From: Paraburkholderia phosphatilytica
Lineage (GTDB): Bacteria > Pseudomonadota > Gammaproteobacteria > Burkholderiales > Burkholderiaceae
Length of the DNA: 64,000 nucleotides
Assembly (NCBI RefSeq): GCF_003443895.1
Contig: NZ_QQOA01000001.1
Span: 231,703-295,702, forward strand
Reading direction: 5' to 3'
The translations under genes were made by a program, and so were the position numbers. Within the stretch, counting starts at the first letter, position 1; the number at the start of each line of letters is the position of its first letter. Positions 56,215 to 64,000 of the stretch are shown here, one piece after another. The notes beneath the pieces were generated by a model. It was not told the DNA's origin. It made no database searches and worked only from the letters and a program-made list of their open reading frames with translations.

Positions 56215-57696
56215 ATGACCGACACTTCGCGCAACGCCCTCATCGATCACGCCTGCTGGGCCGGCCGCCTGTTCGGCGGCGCGGACGGCACGTGGTACCC
56301 GGCGAACGAAAGCCGCGACGTGATCGAACCGGCGACGGGCGAGCCGCTCACCCAGGTGGGCCTCGCGCGCGCGGCGGACGTCGAACGCGCAACCGCTGCG
56401 GCTGCCGCCGCGCAGCCGGCCTGGGCGGCACTCGCGCCGCGCGAACGCGCTGCCGTGCTGCGTCGCGCGGCCGCCGCGCTCGAACGCGAGCTGCCAACGC
56501 TCGCGCAATACATCGCGCGCGAAACCGGCGGCATTCTCGCGAAGGCCCAGCTCGAAGTGGCTGAAGCCGCGACGCAGCTGCACATCGCAGCGGGTCTGCC
56601 GTTGCAGCCGCAAGGCATCGTGCTGCCGTCGACGGCCGGCCGCCAGAGCTACGCGCGGCGCGTGCCGCATGGTGTGGTCGGCGTGATCTCGCCGTTCAAC
56701 TTCCCGCTGATCCTGTCGATGCGCTCGGTCGCGCCCGCGCTCGCCACCGGCAACGCGGTCGTGCTGAAGCCGGACCCGCAGACGCCCGTCTCCGGCGGCT
56801 TCCTGATTGCGCGCGTATTCGAAGAAGCGGGCTTGCCGCCGGGCGTGCTGCAGGTGCTGCCGGGTGAAGCCGATGCGGGCGCCGCGCTCGTCGCCGCGCC
56901 GGAAGTCGGCATGATCGCGTTCACCGGTTCGACCGCGGCGGGCCGCAAGGTCGGCGAGCTTGCGGGCCGTCATCTGAAGAAGGTATCGCTCGAACTGGGC
57001 GGCAAGAACACGCTGGTCGTGCTCGACGATGCGGACCTCGACGTCGCCGCGAGCAACGCCGCGTTCGGCGCGTTCTTCCATCAAGGCCAGATCTGCATGG
57101 CCACTGGCCGTATCGTCGCGCATCGCAGCATCGCGGCCGAACTGACGAAGCGGCTCGTCGAAAAAGCGAACGGCCTGCCGGTCGGCAACCCGGCCAGCGG
57201 CACCGTCGCGATCGGCCCGATGATCAACGCGCGCCAGTTGCAGCAGGCCGATGCGATCGTGCGCGCGTCGGTGGAAGCGGGCGCGGTGCTCGAAGCGGGC
57301 GGCACGCACGAGCGTCTGTTCTTCAAGCCGACCGTGCTGTCCAACGTGAAGCCCGGCATGCGCGCGTTCGACGAGGAAATCTTCGCCCCCGTCGCGGTGG
57401 TCACGCCATTCGATACGGATGACGAAGCCGTTTCACTTGCAAACAGCACCGAATACGGGTTGTCCTGTGCGGTGATCGGATCGTCGCTGTCGCGCGCGAG
57501 CGCGCTCGGCGCGCGGCTCAAGTGCGGGCTGCTGCACATCAACGGCCAGACGGTGGCCGACGAATGCGTGAACCCGTTCGGCGGACGCGGCGCGTCGGGC
57601 AACGGCAGCCGCATGGGCGGCCCAGCCGATCTCGAGGAATACACGCAATGGCAATGGGTCACGGTGAAGGACGTGGCCGAACGCACGCCGTTCTGA
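56215..57696 (+). CDS. NAD(P)-dependent aromatic aldehyde dehydrogenase (vanillin/benzaldehyde type)
   Basis: A 493-aa aldehyde dehydrogenase. It has the PFNFPL cofactor-loop region, FTGSTAAGRKVGELAGRH, the general base Glu260 in ELGGKN, and the nucleophile Cys294 in GQICMATGR. This loop wording is common in benzaldehyde and vanillin dehydrogenases. The start follows AAGGAGACAACG and a sigma-54 promoter. It is the first gene of a two-gene operon with an alcohol dehydrogenase. It would oxidise an aromatic aldehyde to its acid; vanillin to vanillate would feed VanAB next door. Which aldehyde is inferred from context only. Confidence 0.86.
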   Translation: MTDTSRNALIDHACWAGRLFGGADGTWYPANESRDVIEPATGEPLTQVGLARAADVERATAAAAAAQPAWAALAPRERAAVLRRAAAALERELPTLAQYIARETGGILAKAQLEVAEAATQLHIAAGLPLQPQGIVLPSTAGRQSYARRVPHGVVGVISPFNFPLILSMRSVAPALATGNAVVLKPDPQTPVSGGFLIARVFEEAGLPPGVLQVLPGEADAGAALVAAPEVGMIAFTGSTAAGRKVGELAGRHLKKVSLELGGKNTLVVLDDADLDVAASNAAFGAFFHQGQICMATGRIVAHRSIAAELTKRLVEKANGLPVGNPASGTVAIGPMINARQLQQADAIVRASVEAGAVLEAGGTHERLFFKPTVLSNVKPGMRAFDEEIFAPVAVVTPFDTDDEAVSLANSTEYGLSCAVIGSSLSRASALGARLKCGLLHINGQTVADECVNPFGGRGASGNGSRMGGPADLEEYTQWQWVTVKDVAERTPF

Positions 57697-57738
57697 GCAC
57701 AGCCCGCACACGAACACACAACGACAAGGAGACTCCCG

Positions 57739-58836
57739 ATGAAAATCAAGGCAGCCGTGGCTCGCGAAAAAGGCGGACCGCTCACACTCGAAACGCTCGA
57801 ACTCGAAGACCCGCGCGACGACGAAATCCTCGTCCGCGTGATCGCGACCGGCGTGTGCCATACCGACATCGTCGTGCGCGACGGTCTGTTGCCGACGCCG
57901 CACCCGGTGGTGCTCGGCCATGAAGGCGCGGGCATCGTCGAACGCGTGGGGCGCAACGTGACGAAAGTCGCGGCCGGCGACGCAGTCGTGATGACCTACG
58001 ATTCGTGCGGCCGCTGTCCGGCTTGCGCCGCGCATGCGCAGAGCTATTGCCACGCGTTCTTCCCGCGCAACTTCTTCGCGACGCGCGGCGACGGCAGCAC
58101 GCCGCTGTCGAAATCCGGTGAACGCGTGCACGGCAATTTCTTCGGGCAGTCGTCGTTCGCGTCGCACGCGCTATGCAACGAGCGCAACGTCGTGAAGGTG
58201 CCCGCCGATGCGCCGCTCGAACTGCTTGGGCCGCTCGCCTGCGGCGTGCAGACCGGCGCCGGTGCGGTGATGAACGCGCTGCGCGTGCCGGCCGGTGCGT
58301 CGTTCGCGGTGTTCGGCGCGGGTTCTGTCGGGTTGTCGGCAGTGATGGCAGCGCGCGTGGTGGGCGCCACGCGCATCGTTGCGATCGATCTGCATGACGA
58401 GCGGCTCGATTTCGCGCGCAGCGTCGGCGCGACGCATACGCTGAATCCATCGCGCGACGACGTGGTCGCGTCGCTCACCGCGCTGACCGGCTACGGCATC
58501 GACTATGCGCTCGACACGACCGGCGTCTCGTCCGTGATCCGCCAGGCCGCCGACAGTCTCGCGCCGCGCGGCACGTGCGGCGTGCTGGGCGCGTCGGCAC
58601 TGGGCTCGGAGATCGTGCTCGACGAGGTTCACTTCATGAGCGGCGGGCGGCGATTGATGGGCATCGTGGAAGGCGAGTCGACGCCGGAGCTGTTCATTCC
58701 GATGCTGATCGATCTGTATCAGCAGGGCCGCTTTCCGTTCGACCGGATGGTGAAGTTCTACACGCTCGACGAGATCAACGCCGCGATCGCCGATTCGCTC
58801 GAAGGTCGCGCGATCAAGCCGATCGTGCGGATGTAG
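57739..58836 (+). CDS. Zinc-dependent aryl-alcohol dehydrogenase
   Basis: A 365-aa medium-chain dehydrogenase. Catalytic zinc ligands are Cys40 (GVCHTDI) and His61 (GHEGAGIVE), with a third Cys in GPLACGVQTGAGAV. The structural zinc Cys set is 90, 93, 96 and 104 (CGRCPACAAHAQSYC). The nucleotide-binding GAGSVGLSAV precedes an Asp that favours NAD (IVAIDLHDERL). Sequence style matches XylB/benzyl alcohol dehydrogenases. It is the second gene of the sigma-54-controlled pair, 42 bp downstream of the aldehyde dehydrogenase, producing its aldehyde substrate. Confidence 0.87.
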   Translation: MKIKAAVAREKGGPLTLETLELEDPRDDEILVRVIATGVCHTDIVVRDGLLPTPHPVVLGHEGAGIVERVGRNVTKVAAGDAVVMTYDSCGRCPACAAHAQSYCHAFFPRNFFATRGDGSTPLSKSGERVHGNFFGQSSFASHALCNERNVVKVPADAPLELLGPLACGVQTGAGAVMNALRVPAGASFAVFGAGSVGLSAVMAARVVGATRIVAIDLHDERLDFARSVGATHTLNPSRDDVVASLTALTGYGIDYALDTTGVSSVIRQAADSLAPRGTCGVLGASALGSEIVLDEVHFMSGGRRLMGIVEGESTPELFIPMLIDLYQQGRFPFDRMVKFYTLDEINAAIADSLEGRAIKPIVRM

Positions 58837-58847
58837 TGGAAGTGCCG

Positions 58848-58876
58848 GGGCGCATGCGCGGGGTTTGCGTGCGCCC
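58848..58876 (+). terminator. GC-rich hairpin after the alcohol dehydrogenase gene
   Basis: GGGCGCA (58848-58854) pairs with TGCGCCC (58870-58876) 12 bases past the stop. Only a short T-poor tail (TGGTTTGC) follows, so termination is possible but not clear. Confidence 0.35.
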
Positions 58877-59033
58877 TGGTTTGCATGGGAGTCATCTCCC
58901 GCTCAGCGCGTTATGCGTGGTGAGTTATTTTTATCTTGTTTAGGATATTGCTGATATCCGCACCCTCTCCTGACAGTCCAGCATTGCCATTTCGCGACAC
59001 CCCATTCGCTCTTGCGAACAGGACAACGAATCT

Positions 59034-61514
59034 ATGGCAGAAGGACTTGAAGGAGACACGCTGCACCACCGCCAGACGCTGACTGGCGGGCAAGCGTATT
59101 TTTTCGACGTGCCCGGCGCACCAGAAGCGCAGGCGCTATCGGTCGTGTCGTTCGAAGCAACCGAACGGCTTGGCGAGCCGTATCGGATCGTTGTTCGCCT
59201 GACGCATCCGGACGCGCTTACGCGCGCCGATTATCTCGGCAAGGACGCCAGCTTTTCCATCGTGCCCGAGGGCATCGAAGGGCGTACCTTCGCCGGCTGG
59301 ATCAGCGGCTTTAACGAACTCAAGACGACGCGCGATTTCACCAGCTATGAATTCGTGCTGGACGCGCATTTCGCGAGGCTCGCGCACGTCCGCACCAGCC
59401 GCATCTACCAGCACGTCACCGCGCCGCAGATCATCGAGCAGGTGCTGAGGCGGCACGGCTTCTTGGGCCATCAATTCAGTTTCCGGCTGCGCCGCCGATA
59501 TCCGCAGCACGCGTTCCGCTTTCAGTATCAGATGGATGACCTCGCGTGGGTGCAGCTGCTGATGAAGCAGGAAGGCATCTACAGCTATTTCACCACGGGT
59601 GAGCATGGCGATGTGCTGAACCTGTGCGACGACATCGATCACTACGTCTATCAGCCGACGCTCGAGGTGCCTTATCGCGAGCCGGCGGGGCTGGCATCGC
59701 GGAACGATGCCGTGACATCGTTGAAGACCGTTGCGAGCACGGTGGCGCGGTCTTTCAGCGTCGCGGACTACAACCCGGACAACGCGTGGGAACGCTTGAA
59801 GGACGAGGCTAACGTCGCGTTCCAGGACACCACCACCTACGGTCAACCGTATGTGTGGGGCACGCATCACCTTGACGCACAAGGCGCGAAATGGGAAGCG
59901 CAGTTGCGGCACGAAGCGGCCTTTGCGGCGCAGATTGTGTATGAAGGGCAAAGCAGCGTTCTCGCATTGAGCCCCGCTCGTATTCTGCATATCGACAAGG
60001 CGTTGCCGGATGCGCCGAACGGCCAGGTAATCGTCGAGGTCGTGCATTGCGGCGCTCGGGACGCTGCTTATACGAACACGTATAAGGCGATACCGTCGGA
60101 CCGACGCTTCAGGCTGCCGCTCGACGAGGCGAACTGGCCGAGAATTAGCGGCACGCTGAGTGCGCGCGTCACGTCGCCTGACAAATACCAATACGCGTAC
60201 CTCACGGCGGCGGGCTACTACACGGTCAGGTTCGATGCTGATTTCGACGCATGGCCCGCTGGCGGTGAAAGCGTGCCGCTGCGTCTTGCCAAGCCATTTG
60301 CCGGCGCCCTGCAAACGGGCTTTCACTTTCCGTTGCTTGACGGCACCGAAGTGGCCATCGCGTTTCATGACGGCGATCCGAACCGGCCTTATATCGCTCA
60401 CGCGATGCACAACAGCCATGCAGTGGATCTCGTCACGAGCGAAAACCGCTGGCTCTCGCGCAACGTGATCCGCACGCAGTCGGACAACAAGCTGCAGTTC
60501 GAAGACTGGCAGGGAGAAGAACACGTCAAGCTGTCCACGCCGCATTCCGGGAAAAGCCAGCTGACGTTGGGGCATATCGTCAATGGGAAGCGTGAGCGGC
60601 GCGGCGAAGGGTTCGAACTTCGCACCGATATGCAGGGGAGCGTGCGCGCCGGTGGCGGCATTCTGGTTTCGGCTTATGTGCAAAAGAATGCCAGCGGGTT
60701 GCAGACCGAGATGGACGGCGCGATTAGCCAGTTCAATTTGACGCAGGCTCAGGCTGAAGGGCTGGCTCGTTCCGCCTTCGTGGCTAAAGCGGAGGTCGCT
60801 GAGCTGAAGGCGGAAAACCAGTGGCTTAAAGAAGAGTTCCTGGGTCTTAAAAAGGCTGTCATTGCTTTGACTGCTCCCGATGGCATCGGTATGGCAACGC
60901 CAGGCCGCGTGATGATCTCTGCAGGCGGCGATATCAGCGCTGTGACGTCGTCGCGATTTAGCTTGAGCGCGGTGAAGCAGGTCGCCGTCGCGGCGGGCGA
61001 AGTCATATCGCTGTTCGCACAGTGCATGGGCATCCGCTTGATCGCGGCACGGGGCAAGGTCGCGATTCAAGCTCAGTCAGATGCAGTGGAAATTGTCGCG
61101 CACAAGAACATGCAACTCACCAGCGCGAGCGGCACGTTGACGGCCAATGCGGCCAACGGTGTTGTGCTGCAAGGCGGAGGTACCGCGTATATCAAGGTTC
61201 AAGGAGACAACGTCGAGATTGGGGGCGTGGGCGATCTTGTTCTTAAGGTGGCGGCTATCGATAAGCGTGGTGCTGGGTCGCTTGTTTTGCCGCTGCCGAA
61301 GTTTGATCTGGCGAATGTGCCGGGCAATGAGAAGTTCGTTGTCACCGATCAAATCGCCGGCCGACCTGCTCCAAGCCGCGCCTACAAGATCCAGGTGTCG
61401 GACGGTCGCATCGTGGAAGGCGTAACCAACGACAACGGTGAAACGTCACTGACGCTGAACGATGTCGCCCGGGGTCTCAAGCTGTTGATTTCAAGAACGA
61501 AGAAAGGAGTCTGA
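59034..61514 (+). CDS. vgrG: T6SS spike protein VgrG with C-terminal extension
   Basis: An 826-aa VgrG. The gp27-like head includes LSVVSFEATERLGEPYRIVV and QYQMDDLAWVQLLMKQEGIYSYF. The gp5 OB-fold region (FHFPLLDGTEVAIAFHDGDPNRPYIAHAMHN) and the beta-prism/DUF2345 region (about 620-760, ISAGGDISAVTSSRFSLSAVKQVAV) follow. The final 70 residues (KFVVTDQIAGRPAPSRAYKI, DGRIVEGVTNDNGETSL) form a small transthyretin-like domain. In enteroaggregative E. coli a similar VgrG C-terminal domain binds the lipase Tle1, so here it probably carries the lipase encoded four bases downstream. No other T6SS structural genes are in the window. Confidence 0.91.
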   Translation: MAEGLEGDTLHHRQTLTGGQAYFFDVPGAPEAQALSVVSFEATERLGEPYRIVVRLTHPDALTRADYLGKDASFSIVPEGIEGRTFAGWISGFNELKTTRDFTSYEFVLDAHFARLAHVRTSRIYQHVTAPQIIEQVLRRHGFLGHQFSFRLRRRYPQHAFRFQYQMDDLAWVQLLMKQEGIYSYFTTGEHGDVLNLCDDIDHYVYQPTLEVPYREPAGLASRNDAVTSLKTVASTVARSFSVADYNPDNAWERLKDEANVAFQDTTTYGQPYVWGTHHLDAQGAKWEAQLRHEAAFAAQIVYEGQSSVLALSPARILHIDKALPDAPNGQVIVEVVHCGARDAAYTNTYKAIPSDRRFRLPLDEANWPRISGTLSARVTSPDKYQYAYLTAAGYYTVRFDADFDAWPAGGESVPLRLAKPFAGALQTGFHFPLLDGTEVAIAFHDGDPNRPYIAHAMHNSHAVDLVTSENRWLSRNVIRTQSDNKLQFEDWQGEEHVKLSTPHSGKSQLTLGHIVNGKRERRGEGFELRTDMQGSVRAGGGILVSAYVQKNASGLQTEMDGAISQFNLTQAQAEGLARSAFVAKAEVAELKAENQWLKEEFLGLKKAVIALTAPDGIGMATPGRVMISAGGDISAVTSSRFSLSAVKQVAVAAGEVISLFAQCMGIRLIAARGKVAIQAQSDAVEIVAHKNMQLTSASGTLTANAANGVVLQGGGTAYIKVQGDNVEIGGVGDLVLKVAAIDKRGAGSLVLPLPKFDLANVPGNEKFVVTDQIAGRPAPSRAYKIQVSDGRIVEGVTNDNGETSLTLNDVARGLKLLISRTKKGV

Positions 61515-61518
61515 TTCG

Positions 61519-63465
61519 ATGGTCGACCAGAACGACAGGCCGGATGCGCTGCCCAGCGCACCGGACACTACACGCCCACAACGCTATCAACTCGACGTCG
61601 CAACCAACGTCGTGCCGATGCAGCGCGACCACCTTGGGCGTCCATTCTGGGAGTCGTACATGACGCCGGCGAGTTACGAGGTGTGGGCTGAGGCGCGTAT
61701 TCCCCCGGACATGCCGGGCGTCATCATCTTTGTACACGGGGTGAATTCGGAGGGGGAGTGGTATGACGCGGCGGAAAAGGCGTTGTGTGAGGGGTTGAAT
61801 GTGAGGCTCGGGCGGACGGACGAGAACAAGCTGGAAGCGAACGAATATTCGAATGAGAACGATGAACGCAGATTGCCAAGACGGCGAATCGCAAAGATGA
61901 AAAATTCTCCTGTCGTCCGATTCTACTGGGGCTATCGCAGCGACGATGTTGATTTAAGTCGATGGAAAGTCGCACTCCGTAACATCCAGGGCAACGATTT
62001 CTGGGCGCTCCAGTGCAGTAAGGACGAGGGACCGTGGTACTGGGGCGGCGGCCCGTTTCAGAACGGCACGAACAACCTTCAACAGCTCTGGAGTGAAAGA
62101 GGCTTTTCGCGCACGGTGTACGGCTTCGACATGCAACGCCTGAATACCGAGGTCGAACGACAACTGCAGGACGCGCCGCCTCGCCGTTATTACGCTCATG
62201 CTGCGCAACGCCTCGCCAATCTTGTCGATACGATCCGCGAAGAATATCCAGGCGACACCGTTTCTCTCGTATCGCATAGCCAGGGGACGATGATCGCGAT
62301 GGCGGCAACTCTGCTCTGCAAAAAGCGGGCGCCCGATGCCGTGTTTGTCATGAATTCGCCGTTTGCGATGGAAGACAAGATGACGGACGCGATTACGTGC
62401 GGAAGAGAACGTCCGACAAGTGACGCACGCGTCAACACGTTTCGCGCAGTCGCGAACCGTATCAAGAGCGACAAGCGGGTATGGGCCGAGGATATGTTGA
62501 AGCAAGTGTATGTCGGCGTTTCTCAGGACATGCAGTTCTGGCGGCCCGATCTGAAGAACAACTTCGGCATACCCGAGCGAGACAATCATGGCCGCCTGTA
62601 TGTCTATTTCACACCGCATGATCGGGTGATGGGTGCGACTCCATTGCAAAGCATAGGCTGGCAGGGCGTCAACGACACGCTGCTCGCGTCGCTTGGTGAC
62701 ACTGTCAAACAGCGCATGCTCGCGCGCAGCATGCCGGTCGGCGACGAGCCAGGTGTTCGGAGGTTCGGCACGCTGCCGCCCATTGCCGAAAGCGAGCTTG
62801 TTCCCGGTGCAAAACCTGCAGACTTCTGGAATGGCAATCGCGGCGTGCTCGGTGGACTCTTTGGCGTGACGAATATCTGGGCGGTCCCCAATGCCAACCA
62901 GACGGTGACGATCAATGCAGAGAAGGTGCCGAATCCGCTGACAGCGGATGAGATGACGTCGTTCGAAGAGTCGCGCGCGCACGCCCGAGAGTACGGGCTA
63001 TTTGTTATGGACAAAAAGGATCCAGGTAAGGGGCACTACCAGGATCCGACGTTTCCATACTACAGGTCAATCCATCAGCCGGAACGCTACCTGACTCGCG
63101 ATGATGCGTATCTCGAGCGAAGCGGAACCACACTTGAGTCGCGCGACGAGATGATCGAGCGCATCAGCAACTACAAGCCCGAGCCGACGAATCACAGCAC
63201 CCTGCCGATGCACGCCGAGTTCATGAAGCGCGTGGTCGCGTGGGATCTGCCGGTCGGGTTCTGCGACGCCCATGAAGACCGGGAATTCTGGCATCGGCTC
63301 ATCAGGATGGCGGACTGGACAAGCGGGTGGGACAGCTATTTCGATTACGGCACCCTCGAGAGCATCGACAGGCCAGGTGAAATCGACTGGACGTCAATAG
63401 CGGAAGAACTCAGTCAAGCGGAAGCGAAACGCATTCAATACGGGAAAAACTATCGTGGTTCGTAA
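61519..63465 (+). CDS. T6SS lipase effector, Tle3-like alpha/beta hydrolase
   Basis: A 648-aa protein without a signal peptide. The alpha/beta hydrolase begins with GVIIFVHGVNSEGEWY; the nucleophile is Ser254 in VSHSQGTM, and a candidate Asp is near residue 368 (YFTPHDRVMG). The C-terminal region has no recognised fold to my eye but fits DUF3274/Tle3-type effectors. It starts behind GGAG, four bases after vgrG, and overlaps by 11 bases a lipoprotein gene in the place of a Tli immunity gene. Predicted to attack phospholipids in the target periplasm after delivery on VgrG. Confidence 0.83.
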   Translation: MVDQNDRPDALPSAPDTTRPQRYQLDVATNVVPMQRDHLGRPFWESYMTPASYEVWAEARIPPDMPGVIIFVHGVNSEGEWYDAAEKALCEGLNVRLGRTDENKLEANEYSNENDERRLPRRRIAKMKNSPVVRFYWGYRSDDVDLSRWKVALRNIQGNDFWALQCSKDEGPWYWGGGPFQNGTNNLQQLWSERGFSRTVYGFDMQRLNTEVERQLQDAPPRRYYAHAAQRLANLVDTIREEYPGDTVSLVSHSQGTMIAMAATLLCKKRAPDAVFVMNSPFAMEDKMTDAITCGRERPTSDARVNTFRAVANRIKSDKRVWAEDMLKQVYVGVSQDMQFWRPDLKNNFGIPERDNHGRLYVYFTPHDRVMGATPLQSIGWQGVNDTLLASLGDTVKQRMLARSMPVGDEPGVRRFGTLPPIAESELVPGAKPADFWNGNRGVLGGLFGVTNIWAVPNANQTVTINAEKVPNPLTADEMTSFEESRAHAREYGLFVMDKKDPGKGHYQDPTFPYYRSIHQPERYLTRDDAYLERSGTTLESRDEMIERISNYKPEPTNHSTLPMHAEFMKRVVAWDLPVGFCDAHEDREFWHRLIRMADWTSGWDSYFDYGTLESIDRPGEIDWTSIAEELSQAEAKRIQYGKNYRGS

Positions 63466-64000
63466 GCTCTTTATATTCGTACTTTCAGTTATGGCGATTG
63501 GTTGCACGCCGCGAGTGCCATGGTCGTTCAATGAGGGCGATTTTGGGTCTGCGGAGAACTTGCCCTATGATTCGCCGCCGCAAGTGATCTATCGGATCGA
63601 CGATCACCGCTTCGTTACGCTGGAGCATTACCGGGACTGCAATCACGGGCAATCGTTCTACAACGACACGAGGAAAGGCTTTCACGACAAGATCGGAAAT
63701 GGCCTCTTCGAAAACTATCAGGGGACGATCGTCAACGCCGATCCGAGCGGCAACAATATCGTGCTTCCGTTTGCGGATCCACCGCGTGTCGTCTGCGGTG
63801 ATCGAGGCTGCGCAACGTTTTTCTGGTACTCAACGGACGGCGGTGAGACGTTTCATACGCTCACCTATATGCCACATAGCTTCAATCCATACGAGGATTC
63901 AAAGCGGTACGCCATCGTCGTGGACAAGCTGCGCATCTATGTAGCAAAGGATCCCGGCCGCGATCCCTATGTGGTTTCGTATCCCCTTATTCCGGGTCTC
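63455..64000 (+). CDS. Lipoprotein, Tli3-like T6SS immunity protein (3'-truncated by window end)
   Basis: The frame starts at GTG 63455, overlapping the lipase gene by 11 bases, and stays open to the last base (182 codons seen). The N-terminus VVRKLFIFVLSVMAIGCTPR is a lipoprotein signal with Cys at about residue 17. The mature part is beta-rich (VIYRIDDHRFVTLEHYRDCN, RGCATFFWYSTDGGETFHTL). A membrane-anchored periplasmic lipoprotein directly after a Tle gene is the standard place for its immunity protein. No ATG with a better ribosome-binding site is seen; an in-frame ATG lies at residue 13, inside the signal. Confidence 0.78.
   Translation, partial: MVRKLFIFVLSVMAIGCTPRVPWSFNEGDFGSAENLPYDSPPQVIYRIDDHRFVTLEHYRDCNHGQSFYNDTRKGFHDKIGNGLFENYQGTIVNADPSGNNIVLPFADPPRVVCGDRGCATFFWYSTDGGETFHTLTYMPHSFNPYEDSKRYAIVVDKLRIYVAKDPGRDPYVVSYPLIPGL

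Noticed and set aside
59136..61070. A 644-codon minus-strand open frame opposite vgrG
   Set aside because: Complete overlap with a clear VgrG and no recognisable domain.

Overview
This 64 kb window is GC-rich betaproteobacterial chromosome, most like Burkholderiaceae (Paraburkholderia, Caballeronia or Burkholderia). The genus is inferred from protein flavour: an OprB porin, FAD and Rieske aromatic catabolism, a VgrG/lipase cassette and a very large FhaB/CdiA exoprotein. I saw no tRNA, rRNA, CRISPR array or intact insertion sequence.

1-17.5 kb: after a 5'-truncated YCII-family gene comes a large catabolic locus. A NodD-like LysR regulator, an MFS carrier, an SDR and an OprB porin are on the minus strand. 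Divergent from them is a tightly packed plus-strand run of twelve genes, three junctions of which are 4-base ATGA overlaps: VOC protein, SMP-30 lactonase, HpsN-like dehydrogenase, SDR, fumarylacetoacetase-family hydrolase, FAD oxidoreductase, DenD-like SDR, type I extradiol dioxygenase, Rieske ferredoxin, C-C hydrolase-like alpha/beta hydrolase, FAD monooxygenase and SDR. The core resembles the fde flavonoid (naringenin) degradation operon of Herbaspirillum seropedicae, with several additions.

17.5-23 kb: mixed housekeeping and accessory genes. These are a methyltransferase-like protein, an ArsR-type regulator divergent from an NTF2-like gene with a perfect 26-bp operator-like palindrome between them, a TPR-CPBP membrane protease and two lipoproteins.

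23-42 kb: a contact-dependent inhibition / two-partner secretion locus read on the minus strand. In transcription order: a 719-aa TpsA exoprotein, one TpsB transporter, a parvulin-type PPIase, a 3904-aa CdiA-like exoprotein with a PD-(D/E)XK-like nuclease tip, a 268-aa candidate immunity protein, a toxin-tail remnant overlapping an orphan Imm74 immunity gene, and a 50-aa membrane peptide.

42-50 kb: a chemoreceptor followed by a GGDEF-EAL protein, a DeoR-type regulator translationally coupled to a YbjJ-like MFS protein, and a LuxR-type regulator with an unusual C-terminal extension. Its upstream region carries a candidate small RNA with a strong intrinsic terminator.

50.5-59 kb: a second aromatic locus. 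It holds DoxX, a GntR/FCD regulator (VanR-like) and vanillate demethylase (vanAB), with operator-like ATGTATACAT sites at vanA. Next comes an XylR/DmpR-type sigma-54 activator divergent from aldehyde and alcohol dehydrogenase genes. Those genes have a perfect -24/-12 promoter and two TTTGAT/ATCAAA activator sites. Together the genes could take an aromatic alcohol to aldehyde to acid, and vanillate on to protocatechuate.

59-64 kb: a type VI secretion cassette of VgrG with a C-terminal extension, a Tle3-like lipase effector and a lipoprotein immunity candidate cut by the window end.
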